The notes under the pieces are model-generated. The model saw nothing but the letters and a program-made list of their open reading frames with translations, was not told the origin of the DNA and searched no databases. From Saposhnikovia divaricata (taxonomy: Eukaryota; Streptophyta; Magnoliopsida; Apiales; Apiaceae), in the NCBI GenBank assembly GCA_036435485.1, contig CM071595.1:11708001-11772000 (forward strand): a DNA stretch of 64,000 nucleotides, read 5' to 3'. The position numbers and the translations under genes were made by a program. Shown one piece after another: positions 10,286 through 23,100 of this stretch (position 1 is its first letter; each line of letters starts with the position of its first letter).

Positions 10286-11590
10286 TATATATATATATAT
10301 ATATGCTAATTCTGCATAAGCACACCCTGCAACTTGTAGAATACTTATTGCATGCCCATTAATAACCATCTTAATATACAGTAATACGATAATACTAAAA
10401 TAAATGTAGCATGTAAATAAACGTTCATACACACCCTGGACGGAAGAGCTTCTTACACACCCTCATTTACGGTCCTGACAGTACGAAGAACATAGTTTTT
10501 AACATAAGAAACTTAATCAGCTATCCGGCCATAGAACAAAACGGATCAATTTACGTATTTCTTTAAGATTTAAGTACAATGTGAGTAATTAGTTGCATGT
10601 AGACACATGATGCAGCAAATTTTCAACAAGTGCTGCATCAGTCTATGGTCTAATGAATACACTCATGCTCGCACATAGACACACACATGACAGAGTACTG
10701 ATGCTAAAGCTCAACCTTTCTCGATTCGAAAGGGCAAATAGTACGTTGCATGTCAATATTTGTTGCAAGTCAGTTGGTGTTTACATATACATGGTAGACA
10801 AACAGCAACACGTAGAAGTTCATATACATATACATATACATTGAAATTTCATCATCTTCTACAACCATCCATTTTCCGATACGTGTCGAAAACAAACAGC
10901 AACACGTAGAAGTTCGAATTTTAATTGAATTATGTACAGAGAGCTCTCCAAGTCAATGGGAGGTTATGGACCTATATATGGTTGTAATATAATCAATTGC
11001 TGTTGCCAGCATATAAGTTGCAGTCAGTGACTGCATGGTGATCACGAAAATTTGAAGTGGTTGAAAATTTGAAGTGGCTTATAAACTGATCAATTTTGGA
11101 TCAAAGTTGAAACTAATTAAAATTAAATGGATATACTTGTTCTTGAAATGAGCTCATTTGTGATTGCTAACCAATTTGTTATTAAAAAGTAAATTATTAT
11201 GATGTATGGGGGATATAAGTTCTCATCCCTTTTGTTTGGGCAGACAGTAGGAGACATGAGGCCGGCACCGTGCCCCCACTGTTCTGGTCACGTGGGTTTC
11301 ATGTGATACACATATATTAAGTTCTTTTTAGCAAATATATTTATTTCTTGTCCAAAATAGCGTTTTGCGAATTAAGTATGTCTTCTTGTTTTCTTCTTTC
11401 TTTCGTTTTTATAATTAAACACAGTCACGCATTCGTTTCTATTAGACTTTTAATGATTATTATTTGTAAAGGGAGTGAGAAAATTATCGTTAGAATAAAA
11501 AAAACCATTGATTGAATATTTTTTTTTTTGATAATTCGATAATCAGGTCAATTTTCACGCATTACTATTAATCCAGAGAATTGTTAGCAC
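10286..11590. other. Spacer with a short direct repeat
   Basis: No gene recognised. A TA microsatellite follows the MITE. The sequence cagcaacacgtagaagttc occurs at 10803 and 10897, apparently from a local duplication. Confidence 0.5.
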
Positions 11591-11599
11591 ACTCACATT

Positions 11600-12389
11600 T
11601 ATACATGGCCAAACCGGAACCGGAACCGGAAAACCGGACCGGACCGGACCGGGTCAAAACCGGTCAAAACCGGCCCAAACCGGAACCGACCCTAAACCGC
11701 CGGTTTATTTATTTTAAAGGTTCAGGTTCAGGTTTGTGTGTATTGAAACCGGTGAACCGGCGGTTCAAACCGGCGGTTCGAACCGGTGGTTAACCGTTAG
11801 TAATGACTGGCTATGTATTAATGTAATATAGATTATAAAAATTATTGTAATAAATTTTATTGTTCGTTGTATTCTTGTAAAACATTTAAAATTTATTGTA
11901 ATATATTTTATTGTTTGTTGTATTCTTGCAAAACATTTAAAATTTATTGTAATATATTTACTAATGTTTTAATAAAAAAAAAGTACCAATGAATTTAACA
12001 TTAAATTAATTTACGTGAAAGTACCACTTAATAAAAGTGAAACTATTATATCCTTGAACTTTTAAAGCGGTTTGCATCTTACAAATTTTAAAAAATTACT
12101 TAGCATTACAATACTTCTAAGTTATAATTCATTCCATCCAAATTCAGAAAAACTTATCGTACTTCGAAAAAAAACGTATCAAGTATAATGTATATATAAG
12201 GTTCAAACCGGAACCGGAATCGGGTCTTGAACCGGGTCAAAACCGGGTCAAACCCTGAACCTGAACCGTCTGAACCGGAATCGGCGGTTTATATCCTGTT
12301 AAGGTTTAGGTTCCGGTTCAAGATTTTTACGAACCGGAACCGGCGGTTCACGAACCGGAACCGGCGGTTCACGAACCGTGGCCATGTAT
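11600..12389. mobile_element. Foldback element with CCGGAACC arrays and 9-bp TSD
   Basis: The ends are tatacatggccaaaccgg and, inverted, ccggttcgtgaaccgtgg...ccatgtat; the outer 11 bases pair. The flanks carry a perfect 9-bp direct repeat actcacatt (11591-11599 and 12390-12398). Two arms (11610-11795 and 12208-12379) are made of degenerate CCGGAACC, GGTTCAAACC and CGGCGGTTC units in opposite orientation. The AT-rich centre has a 64-bp tandem duplication near 11843-11965. No transposase is present, so it is non-autonomous. A 9-bp TSD suggests a MULE; the termini also recall plant hAT elements. Confidence 0.65.
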
Positions 12390-12398
12390 ACTCACATT

Positions 12399-13012
12399 CA
12401 CCGAATATGTTCCACTTACTTTCGTGCTTCACAATGGATTCAAAACTTTGATCTCGAAATCTCGAAATGGTAAATCCCTGAATCACGATTCTAACCAATA
12501 AACACGGTGGTGGGTTACTATTGATTGAATATGTTTTCCTATAACGGTAGGATGCGGCTATGAAAGCTCAGTACTGGCATGGTCCGAAATTTGAGAATAC
12601 GACGATGATCATTTTACAATCACTGCTTATCCTTAAGTCTTTTTCTGCTACTTGAATGTTTTCAACTTATCAACATTGTAGTCACGAATACAATTAAGTT
12701 TGGCCTAGAGTAAGCGATTCTTTTCTGCCCCCACAGCTTTGACGGCCATTTTCTCTATTCATATATTAACATGGTGATGTTCTACTTTCAAATATTGGAC
12801 TCTTGTGCTAGCTCCTTTATTTTTGTTGCTGTTTTGTTTGTAATTACCTGCAGTCTGCAGATAATATAATAGCCTTCGGTTCTCAGCTTAACAAAATTAT
12901 AATGTGCAACACTTTTTCTATAATTTAACTTATATAACCAACTAATTAATTATAAAGTAAATCATTTTATGTTGTTTATGTTAAATTATATTTGTTGTAA
13001 CATAAAATTAGG
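12399..13012. other. Spacer, nothing recognised
   Basis: AT-rich sequence without a supported ORF, repeat or RNA gene. Confidence 0.5.
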
Positions 13013-13490
13013 GCTGGAAAAAAAATCCGAAAAATCCGATATCCGTCCGAAATATCTGTATTCGTATCCGGAAAAAAGCAGATATTATCCGTATCCGGAA
13101 TCAACCGGATATTATCCGTATCTGAATCCGAGAGTTTAGGATACGAATATGGATATAGGTATATCCGTATCCGAAAATATCCGTATCCGAAAGTAATTAC
13201 ATATAATATATTTTTAATTTTTTATCATTTACTCTTAAAATTTATTTTATATTTATTTTAATTTAAATACACATACTTCATCAGATATTCAGATCATCTA
13301 TTCTAATTTCTAAAATCTAAAGAGTAAAGACTAATGTATATGGTTTTTCTATTTTATAAATTAAAACCGAGTATCACTTTATTATGCCTTTTTATTTTTG
13401 TTTTGCAAAATATGCCTGTTTTTATAATAATGCAAATTTCACAAAAAAAATCATTTTTCTGCAAAACGGATTCGGATCCGGATATTTTTC
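13013..13490. mobile_element. Partial ATCCG-rich non-autonomous element
   Basis: It starts agggctggaaaaaaaatccg and continues with repeated atccgtatccg units (13030-13190). An inverted counterpart ggattcggatccggatat lies at 13467-13484, after which no matching right terminus is found. The build (terminal gggntgg, hexamer-rich arms, AT-rich centre) is like the elements at 11600 and 28113. Transposon class is inference. Confidence 0.45.
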
Positions 13491-13635
13491 TGCAACATGA
13501 TTTTATGATAAAATCATGTTGGAATCGTGCTCTAACATTTTACGTTTTAAAACGACTGTTACTTAATAATTTCTCAAATAGTAGCTAAGTAACATCAACT
13601 TGCATAATATATATTCTATATATATATATATATAT

Positions 13636-13829
13636 TGTTAAATATTTTACCTACTATGACATTATCCATGACCTCATAGTAATTACTGTAGCTAGCTGAC
13701 TTAGTGTATAATTTCCTATATATTGAAACGTTGTCTCGATTGTAATATCAAGCAAATATCATATCAATATAAAAGTTTTCTCTTACATTGTTCTAGCTTC
13801 ATCAGTTAAATATGTACCTGTTTTTATCA
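13636..13829 (+). repeat. 5' LTR of Copia-D (194 bp)
   Basis: Starts TGTTAAATATTT and ends TTTTTATCA directly before the PBS. Matches 24252-24473 apart from 5 substitutions and a 28-bp duplication in the 3' copy. Confidence 0.95.
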
Positions 13830-13841
13830 TGGTATCAGAGC
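13830..13841 (+). other. Primer binding site of Copia-D (tRNA-iMet)
   Basis: TGGTATCAGAGC, the standard plant copia PBS, immediately after the LTR. Confidence 0.95.
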
Positions 13842-14125
13842 TTTAAGCTTCTTACCTATCATCCATCATTTCCGGCGATACAACCATCGTTTCCGGTGAC
13901 ACAACCTCGCTCAGTCATTTGATCAAACAGTTGGCGTGATTCATTTATTAACACAGCGAGGTATACAACTCGTTACCACCCACAAAGCTTTTCCGCTGCA
14001 TTAAACACAAACCACTAGCCTCTAATCTTTCCAAATTAGTTCGATTCCACCTGTTTCAGTAACCAAATTAAGCTCCTGTTTCTGAACCACTGTCCGTCAT
14101 CATTTTCCGTCATCATCGAAGCTCT

Positions 14126-15381
14126 TGAAGGTAGTGTTTTTAGAAGTTCGTTCACGGGGAAGGACTATCAATATCGATTTCGAGTATATTATCTCTTACA
14201 ATCTAGAAGTGTGTAAATGGGGGGTTTTGAGCTTGGTTGAGGTGTTTTATCAAACACCTTGCATACGATAAATAAATTCCTACAAAAACACAACTAAGTT
14301 AATGGCTAATATCCAAATTTGCCAACACAACAACACAATGAATAAATTAGCAAGACAAGAGATATTTGACCCAAGGATTATGGATATTCAAGCACTTCTC
14401 CCAAACACATATGAGCAAGATATAATCAACTCTACCTAACCAAGATAATTGGTGAAGCACACAATCACTTATTTCTCTTCTAAAAACACTAATTTAGTGA
14501 AGCACATAAATTAGCTCTCTTGACATTAGCAACCAATAATGAAGCATTATCAATTTAACCAAGTCAAGGAATTAAACAAAGAGAGGCTAAGACAAACCCA
14601 AGGATGAGAAGCTCAACCTAGGTATTTGTACTTGAATCTTGAAGTTTAGGCACACCAAACCTTGTGCTACTACAATGAATGTACTAACAATTACGGATTA
14701 GCACAAACAATTAGCAATTGAAATTACAAGAAGAGCAAGATGAAGCAACTTACAAATCTCCAAGCAAAATCATAAACAATACATCACAAGCATTCAAGAT
14801 AGAGTGAAAAATCTTACTTAAATTGAAATGGGTTTAGTACAAGAATTCCTCCTTGAGCCAAATATATAGAGTTAGTTACTCATAATCAATGCTAGATTAT
14901 GAGTAATTAATGTTTCTCTCTACTCTACTAACCCTAATTTAATGGACCTTGAAGAGGCCAAGAAGAAGAAGATGTTAGATGTGAAGATAAGATATGTTAG
15001 AAGTAGGTTTTGGCTTCTTTTAGTACACAGCAGGGGCTGCACAGCCTGTTGCACGGCCGTGCAGCAGCCCGTGAGAAAATCTGCCCATTCTGCACTACTT
15101 GTAACTCTCTGCACGGCCTGTTGCACGGCCGTGCAGTAGCCTGTGCGAGACAAAATCTTCAAGATTATACAATAAAAACCTCCCGGAAACGCGAGCTTGC
15201 ATCTTCTAACTTCCCTCTTGAATAATCTTCGCTTTCAAGCCCAAAATAATCCATCTTTTCAACAATTAAGCATGAGGCACTGAAAGATGAAAAACATAAC
15301 AAATATTAATAAAACAACATTCGAAACTAACAAAAATGCAGAAGAATAAAAGACAAAACGTGTATAAAATACACGTTATCA
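14126..15381 (-). repeat. 3' LTR of Gypsy-E (1256 bp)
   Basis: TGAAGGTAGTG...ACACGTTATCA on the plus strand, a copy of 18538-19793 at a constant offset of 4412. It contains two copies of the palindrome tgcacggccgtgca near 15050 and 15122. Small ORFs on both strands here are by-products of this repeat. Confidence 0.95.
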
Positions 15382-17350
15382 AATCTTCCCCCACTTAAAC
15401 TTTGCTAGTCCCGAGCAAACTAAAATTAACATAACCATATACTCCTAACTAGTACCACTTCCGTAGGTGATCACGGTTGCATTTGGCATATGCAACAAGC
15501 CCTTGAAACCCCTAGGTAGCCCTAGTGGACGAGTGAGGTCTCGTGAGGGTTTATAGATGATGTACCCACAAAATCACAAAAACCACTAATAAACAAGAAA
15601 CTAACAATACCTACTAATTAAACTAACTACTACACTCACATATCCGAGTCGTCTACTTGTAACTAAAATCAAACATATAGAGCTATTCACCTTGTCATCC
15701 ACTAAAACGAGCTAACAACCAATTTAAGAATCAAGATAACACACCTCGTGCAAGATGTAACCAAGACATTAAAGATAGAATGAATGCACTTCAATCGTGA
15801 ACAATAGACAAGATGATCACAAAGCATACATGGCATCGCATTAAGAAGATGAAATTGTATGGTGAAAAATCTCACATCTCTCAATTATGTATCACACAAG
15901 TATGGGCTAGAGATTTCACTCAACTCCAAATCTAAATGCATGCGCTCTACTTGACCTTACATGTTCACCTAAATTCCGGATTGCACCAAAAACAAGGAAT
16001 TCATAACATGGGTTGTAACGAGGCTAGGGTGAAGGTGTGAAAATTTAAGTTCAAGGAAGGTGTAAAAGTCTCTCTAGTTGAGTCAAAATGACGCTTGCTC
16101 GCTTCATCCACCAAATTCTCAAACTAAAGAAGATCTCCACTCATTTACAATTACAAAACACAACCACATTTACCAAGAAAATTGAAACAAAATAAAGTAC
16201 AAAGATTTATTGCTTTTTTTTTATTTTTCTTTTTCTCTTTTTTTTTTTTTTTTTTACATCCCCTTTATTATTATTTTTTTAGCAAAGGGAATGCATAACA
16301 TAAATAAATACTACAAGGAACTTTGAACCACATCTAGATATACACATCAAACTAGTTCCCACATACAATAATTAGCATTCTTCCTCTTCACAACATCTCC
16401 AAATTCTCATGCTCAACAATCAATTCTTTCCGAGACTCAACTAGCTCAACTAGGTCGAGAGTGAAGTATTTGGCTTTGACTCATGTATAAAAGGAGAAAG
16501 TGACGAAAAAAAATATGGATATAAGCTTCAAAGGGGTAACTAGGGATTATTTTCATGGTTCACAAGCTAAAAAGGCCAAAAAGGTTATCCTAAATAGAAT
16601 TTCCTTATTATGGTGCATCCATGAATAAAGGTTAAATGCAAGCCCTAGAGCAACAAACACACATAAAGAGGGAGCAACACACAAGCAAAAGAATCATCGT
16701 TCAAGGCCTCACAAGGTTTACGTTGTAATAACATCTTCTCGATTTGATTCCATGCATTCTAAGAGATAATCGTCATGTCACAATTTAATTACAAACAATC
16801 TAGACTTTTCATGTCATTTTAAGTGTGAGTGTGTGCAATAAGGTGCATCAAACTTATAGATTCGCATCAAATTGGTAATGCTAGGCACGAAATAGGAGAA
16901 AACAAGGCTACAAGCTCACAATGTCATAAATTTCACAAATAAGTAAACACACTCATGACTAAACTTATTTCCTAAACGCAAATAAAACGGACATCAAATG
17001 AAACAAAAGAGAATACTAACACTAACTGCATACTATGCTACAAGGATGAACATAAACAATCCTTCCCCCACTTAAAACATGGCATGTCCTCATGCATGAC
17101 AAGTAAAACGAAGTAGAGATATGAGTGAAAGAGAACTCCCCTGAAAATAAAGAACAAGAACCGGGAGCAAAACCATTCATATTTGTCAAAATCCAACTCC
17201 GAAATTGCACGTCAAGAATTGAATAAATGCCACCAATCACAATCATCCCAACGAAAATAATCAACAAGCCAAATCCACACCCTTGGGTTGCCTCCCAAAA
17301 AGCGCTCTGTTTATTGTCGTTGGCTCGACTTATTTATACAAGTGCCATAA
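15382..17350 (-). other. Gypsy-E internal non-coding region
   Basis: The polypurine tract adjoins the left LTR at 15382-15400. The rest is AT-rich with a T/A run near 16210-16260 and no recognisable pol relic on either strand. Confidence 0.6.
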
Positions 17351-18364
17351 CTAATGAGGTGAAAAAGCAAATAAATGCACATACCTACGAATCAATAATA
17401 AGAACAAGGTGTGCAAATATACCTTCGATCCATAAAAATATAAAAATATTTTTATGATCTTCACATCTTCGGGAGACTTTGAAAAGGCAAAATAGTTAGA
17501 AAAATCGTCAAAATAATCATTATAACTACGACTCAAAAAATGTTCCCAAATTGGATCCTTATATACCCAAGCAAATATTTCAACCTCATCAATCTTAAGC
17601 TCAAATTCCTTCTCAATTTTAATTGGATATTCATCAATTTTTATCTCATCTTCCAATTCATTAAGCTCAAAAATATTTTCTAAAATTGGTAGATCCTCAA
17701 CTACATCCAATTTATCATTGTCAAGTTTAGGGAAATCGTCAACTAAACAAGCAAATTCATCATGCATAACATTTTCATCAATTACAAAACAAGAATCATG
17801 ATTAGTAGGAGAATTGACCTCCTCTAATCGGCTCACGGATTCGGCTAGTTGACTCATTTGCTCTTCCAAGTTGGATATGCTTTGAGAAGTGTTCTTTTCC
17901 ATTTGAGAAGTGATCTTTTCCAAGTTGGATATACTTTGAAAAGTGGTGTTTTGAAATTGGAGGTTGTTTGCCGCCATTTGCTTCATCATTTCTTCAAGTG
18001 ATGATAATGTAGATGAAGAAGACCCTTGATGGTCTTGGGAATTATATTGCGGATCATAGCATCGATTTTCAAAAGCAAGTTGGAGGTTGTTTACCGCCAT
18101 TTGGTTTATCATCTCCTCCAATGATGATAAGGAAGATGAAGAAGACCCTTGATGGTCTTGGGAATTATATTGCGGATCATAACATTGGTTTTCACAAGCA
18201 TATGAATAATCGATGCTAGGAGGGTAAGGAGCATAGCATGAGTTTGTAGAATATAAAGAATTCACCTGATATGCATTAAAATTCTGAAAAGAATTAAAAT
18301 CTTGATATCGTTCTTGATCATAGGTGAAATCTTGAGCGTTATTCCAACCAAAATAGTTATCCAT
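17351..18364 (-). CDS. Gypsy-E gag-like protein, 337 aa
   Basis: The start MDNYFGWNN lies about 150 nt inside the element from the PBS, and there is no upstream ATG in frame nearby. The N-terminus (1-75) is rich in Tyr, Asn and Gln. A module CYDPQYNSQDHQGSSSS plus LSSLEEM..QMA..NLQ occurs twice (about 61-95 and 101-137). The segment NLEEQMSQLAESVSRLE (about 170) matches the NLE-QMGQLA coiled-coil signature in gag of Athila/Tat gypsy elements. The C-terminal half is acidic (FPKLDNDKLDVVEDLPILE) and ends in a hydrophobic tail. No CCHC knuckle is present. It may serve assembly of a hybrid particle, but this is inference; it could also be a decaying gag end. Confidence 0.6.
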   Translation of the reverse strand: MDNYFGWNNAQDFTYDQERYQDFNSFQNFNAYQVNSLYSTNSCYAPYPPSIDYSYACENQCYDPQYNSQDHQGSSSSSLSSLEEMINQMAVNNLQLAFENRCYDPQYNSQDHQGSSSSTLSSLEEMMKQMAANNLQFQNTTFQSISNLEKITSQMEKNTSQSISNLEEQMSQLAESVSRLEEVNSPTNHDSCFVIDENVMHDEFACLVDDFPKLDNDKLDVVEDLPILENIFELNELEDEIKIDEYPIKIEKEFELKIDEVEIFAWVYKDPIWEHFLSRSYNDYFDDFSNYFAFSKSPEDVKIIKIFLYFYGSKVYLHTLFLLLIRRYVHLFAFSPH

Positions 18365-18516
18365 CGTCTCCTGAAAGAGTTAGTTCATGTCTATATGCAA
18401 TAAACATGAAGACACACCAATAAACAAAAAAAAACAAAGAAAGAAAGAAAAAATTATATACAAAGATAAAATCTAAACTATAAGAAACAATTAACTCAAA
18501 ATTAATATTGTTGCCT

Positions 18517-18534
18517 TCCCCGGCAGCGGCGCCA
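18517..18534 (-). other. Primer binding site of Gypsy-E (tRNA-Asp type)
   Basis: The minus strand reads TGGCGCCGCTGCCGGGGA, 3 bases from the 5' LTR. It fits the 3' end of plant tRNA-Asp with one mismatch (C for T at base 9), the primer used by Athila/Tat-like gypsy elements. Confidence 0.85.
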
Positions 18535-18537
18535 ATT

Positions 18538-19793
18538 TGAAGGTAGTGTTTTTAGAAGTTCGTTCACGGGGAAGGACTATCAATATCGATTTCGAGTATA
18601 TTATCTCTTACAATCTAGAAGTGTGTAAATGGGGGGTTTTGAGCTTGGTTGAGGTGTTTTATCAAACACCTTGCATACGATAAATAAATTCCTACAAAAA
18701 CACAACTAAGTTAATGGCTAATATCCAAATTTGCCAACACAACAACACAATGAATAAATTAGCAAGACAAGAGATATTTGACCCAAGGATTATGGATATT
18801 CAAGCACTTCTCCCAAACACATATGAGCAAGATATAATCAACTCTACCTAACCAAGATAATTGGTGAAGCACACAATCACTTATTTCTCTTCTAAAAACA
18901 CTAATTTAGTGAAGCACATAAATTAGCTCTCTTGACATTAGCAACCAATAATGAAGCATTATCAATTTAACCAAGTCAAGGAATTAAACAAAGAGAGGCT
19001 AAGACAAACCCAAGGATGAGAAGCTCAACCTAGGTATTTGTACTTGAATCTTGAAGTTTAGGCACACCAAACCTTGTGCTACTACAATGAATGTACTAAC
19101 AATTACGGATTAGCACAAACAATTAGCAATTGAAATTACAAGAAGAGCAAGATGAAGCAACTTACAAATCTCCAAGCAAAATCATAAACAATACATCACA
19201 AGCATTCAAGATAGAGTGAAAAATCTTACTTAAATTGAAATGGGTTTAGTACAAGAATTCCTCCTTGAGCCAAATATATAGAGTTAGTTACTCATAATCA
19301 ATGCTAGATTATGAGTAATTAATGTTTCTCTCTACTCTACTAACCCTAATTTAATGGACCTTGAAGAGGCCAAGAAGAAGAAGATGTTAGATGTGAAGAT
19401 AAGATATGTTAGAAGTAGGTTTTGGCTTCTTTTAGTACACAGCAGGGGCTGCACAGCCTGTTGCACGGCCGTGCAGCAGCCCGTGAGAAAATCTGCCCAT
19501 TCTGCACTACTTGTAACTCTCTGCACGGCCTGTTGCACGGCCGTGCAGTAGCCTGTGCGAGACAAAATCTTCAAGATTATACAATAAAAACCTCCCGGAA
19601 ACGCGAGCTTGCATCTTCTAACTTCCCTCTTGAATAATCTTCGCTTTCAAGCCCAAAATAATCCATCTTTTCAACAATTAAGCATGAGGCACTGAAAGAT
19701 GAAAAACATAACAAATATTAATAAAACAACATTCGAAACTAACAAAAATGCAGAAGAATAAAAGACAAAACGTGTATAAAATACACGTTATCA
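18538..19793 (-). repeat. 5' LTR of Gypsy-E (1256 bp)
   Basis: Copy of 14126-15381 with no difference seen. It directly precedes the TSD gctct. Confidence 0.95.
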
Positions 19794-20159
19794 GCTCTCT
19801 ACATCCCACTATAAGTTACTGGGTAAGCCCAAATCTCACTTATCCTTTCAAATCTCAACATGTTGTTGTGTACTTGTTTTGTATATAATTGCTGCTAATG
19901 ATCGTCTGCTGTCATCTGCTGTGTTTCGTAAAATTATTTGGACTGTATAAACAAGTCCTCTAATTTTTTATTGGGCCAAACTCATACATCTTATTGGGCC
20001 AAACTCTCACGGTCATTCAAATAGTTTTGAATATTACACTTCAATACCCGAGGTTTTACTTGTCTTCTAAATAAAGCCTTGATTTTTTAAATATACACAG
20101 TCCAGTCCTTACAGTTTCAGATTCTAACAAATTAAACCCACAAGTTACACCTTTTATCT

Positions 20160-23100
20160 TTGAACCCAATTTCTACCATGGAAAAAGAAAGTAGTTCACC
20201 AATTCAAATAATTTTGAATAGCTCCAACTACTTGGTTTGGTCTCAAGCTATGCGTAGTATTCTTAAAGGTAAAAGAATTTGGCGTTATGTAAGTGGTGAT
20301 ATTACAATTCCAACAAAAGAGAAGGAGGAAGCTGAGTCAAAGTTTAAAGATCGCATTGAAGAGTGGGATGTCAAAAATCATCAGGCTATCACATTTTTTA
20401 GAAACTCTTCAGCTTCTAAGATTAATCTTCAGTTCGGAAATTTTGAGACTGCAAAGGAAATATGGGATTTATTGGCATCTCGGTACACTACATCTGATCT
20501 TGCTCATCAATTTCAGATCATGAGTTCTCTGAGCAAACAAAAACAAGCACCTGGTCAATCTGTAGTTGATTTTCTATCTTAAATACAATCACTTTGGGAT
20601 CAGCTGACTTTGTCTGAACCAAAGTGAAAAGAAACAGAGGATGCCACTCTTTATCACACATACCGTGACCAACAACGACTCATCCAGTTTTTGATGGCGC
20701 TTACTCAGGACTTTAAACCAGTTAGAGCTGCTCTTCTCCATCGCGTTCCGCTACCCTATTTGGAAAGTGCTTTAGCCGAACTTATTTCTGAAGAAACTCG
20801 ACTTGGCATCGGCAAAATCAGTCCAGCGACAGATACCGTCCTAGCGGTACCTCCAGTACCCACTTATGACAAACCTTTTTGTAGGTTTTGTCATCAAAAT
20901 GGACATGTAACTAAGGATTGTCCAGCTCTTCGCAATCACACATGCCAACATTGCCACCAAAAGGGCCGCTACTCAATGCAATTCTGCAAGAAAAGGCCAT
21001 CTTTTCATCCAAATAAGTTCACTCAGTCTTCCGTTGCTGCAACTTCTGAATCTACATCAGAAACCACATCTGCAAGTGAGCTTGAAACCTTGCTCTGCCA
21101 GGTTTTACTGAAATCCAGCTCCAACTCCACTGCATTCTCTATCACTTCAGGTACTTCTTGGTATTTCGATTCCGCATGTTGCAATCACATGACAAATGAT
21201 CCATCCATATTTGCCACGAAAACACAGAGTTTATGCCTTCCAAATATTCAAACTGCTGATGGTTCCACAATGAAAGTGGCACATATTGGAAAAGTATCTA
21301 TGGAAGATCTTTCTCTTCCTGACATATACTTTGTTCTGAATCTTTCACTTAATCTTGTTTCAATTGGCCAATTATGTGGTCTCGGTTTTGACATTGTTTT
21401 TACCTTTTCTTGTTGTCATGTACAGGATCCTCAGACAGGACAAACTCTTGGGACAGGACGTAGATGCGGAAGGTTATTTGAGCTCACTTCCCTTCATCTT
21501 CCTACACCAATATCACCATCCACTAATCTAGTTGGCTCTGTTTCATCTACATCCAGTACCTGGCACTCTCGGTTAGGTCATCCATCTTCCACTCGTTTAC
21601 ATAGTCTTATTTCTAAAGGTCACTTAGGGAGTGTAAGTGAAGACAATATTGAATGTGTGTCTTGTAAACTAGCAAAACAACATGTACTTCCTTTTCCTAT
21701 TCATTATGAAACATCATCTTCTAATTTTAATCTTATTCATTCTAATATTTGGGGTCCCTCTCCAACCCCCACTATGGGAGGATCGAGATATTATGTGATA
21801 TTTGTTGATGATTTTTCTCGTTTCACTTGGATATATATTTTGAAACATCGTTCAGAATTAGGAGAAACTTACAAAAAATTTTCCACAATGATTCACACTC
21901 AGTTTAAAAAGAAAATCAAACTCTTTCGTGCCGACAATGCCAAAGAATATAAAGAATCTGATCTTACAAATTTTTTAGCTTCTTATGGTACCCTTGCACA
22001 GAGTTCTTGCCCTTACACATCTCAACAAAATGGTTGGGCTGAACGTTAACATAGACACATTCTTGACACCATTCGAGCCCTTCTCATTTCTTCTTCTTTT
22101 CAAAAATACTTCTGGGGAGAAGCTGCACTCACTGCTGTTCACACCATAAACATGATTCCTTCTCCTGTTATTAATAAAGTTTCCCCTTATGAAAAATTAT
22201 ATGAAGAACCTCCATCATATGATTCTCTTAAGGTTTTTGGTTCTACTTGTTTTGTGCTTCTTCCTCCACATGAGAGGACAAAACTTGAACCACGTGCTCG
22301 TCTTTGTTGTTTTATTGGATATGGTAGTGGTTAGAAAGGATACCGATGTTGGGATCCTATTTCACAACGTCTTCGTGTCTCTCGTAATGTTATTTTTTGG
22401 GAGCATAAAATGTTCTCATCTATGTCAGAATTTCACATTGACACCTCTACTAGCATTTCTCACTTTACAGATCCTTTTATTGATCTACATCCCAGTGATG
22501 AATATGTAGAAGATCCAATATCTTCTTCTGATATACATTCAGTAGATACTTCAGTTGAGCTCACACAACCATCTCCATCTACTACTATCCCTACAACAGG
22601 TCAGTCTGAGGATTCCAGTACCGAGCCTCCTATTTTGCCATCCTCTTTAGATGAGCACGTTCCTCGATCTACTCAGGTAAGAAAACCTTCTATTCGTCTT
22701 ACTGATTATCATGTATATTCTGCTATAGAATCACTGCACGAGCCTCAAACATATAGAGAGGCAAGTGTTAACCCTCTTTGGCAGGAGGCTATGGCAGAAG
22801 AACTTCATGCATTAGACAAAAATCACACTTGGGATGTGGTTACCTTGCCTCCTAAGTCCTAACAAAACAGCTGTGGGTTGTTGATGGATCTATAAAATTA
22901 AGACAAATGCTGATGGCTCTATTGAGAGATATAAAGCTCGTCTAGTTGCTAAAGGCTTTATCCAGGAATATGGCATTGATTATGAGGAGACTTTTGCACC
23001 AGTTGCTCGTCTTACATCGGTTCGAAGTTTACTAGCTGTTGGAGCTTCAAAACAGTGGGATATGTGGCAAATGGATGTCAAAAATGCTTTCCTTAATGGC

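Larger units (their letters stand above)
14126..19793 (-). mobile_element. Gypsy-E: young non-autonomous Ty3/gypsy element nested in Copia-D
   Basis: 5668 bp, bounded by the 5-bp TSD gctct (14121-14125 and 19794-19798). LTRs 14126-15381 and 18538-19793 are both 1256 bp and look identical on inspection. Orientation is minus: a tRNA-Asp-type PBS lies beside the right LTR and a polypurine tract (minus strand AAGTGGGGGAAGATT) beside the left one. One gag-like ORF (17351-18364) is the only coding capacity; protease, RT, RNase H and integrase are absent, so movement needs proteins from a partner, probably an Athila/Tat-type gypsy element. That partner is inferred from the PBS and the gag relic. Confidence 0.9.

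Noticed and set aside
11581..12498. ORFs with Pro-Glu and Asn-Arg repeats
   Set aside because: Translations of the CCGGAACC arrays on both strands; no start context or conserved protein.
14920..15225. Cys- and Val-rich ORFs on both strands (also at 19332-19637)
   Set aside because: They fall in the Gypsy-E LTR and derive from the palindrome gcacggccgtgc and its flanks.
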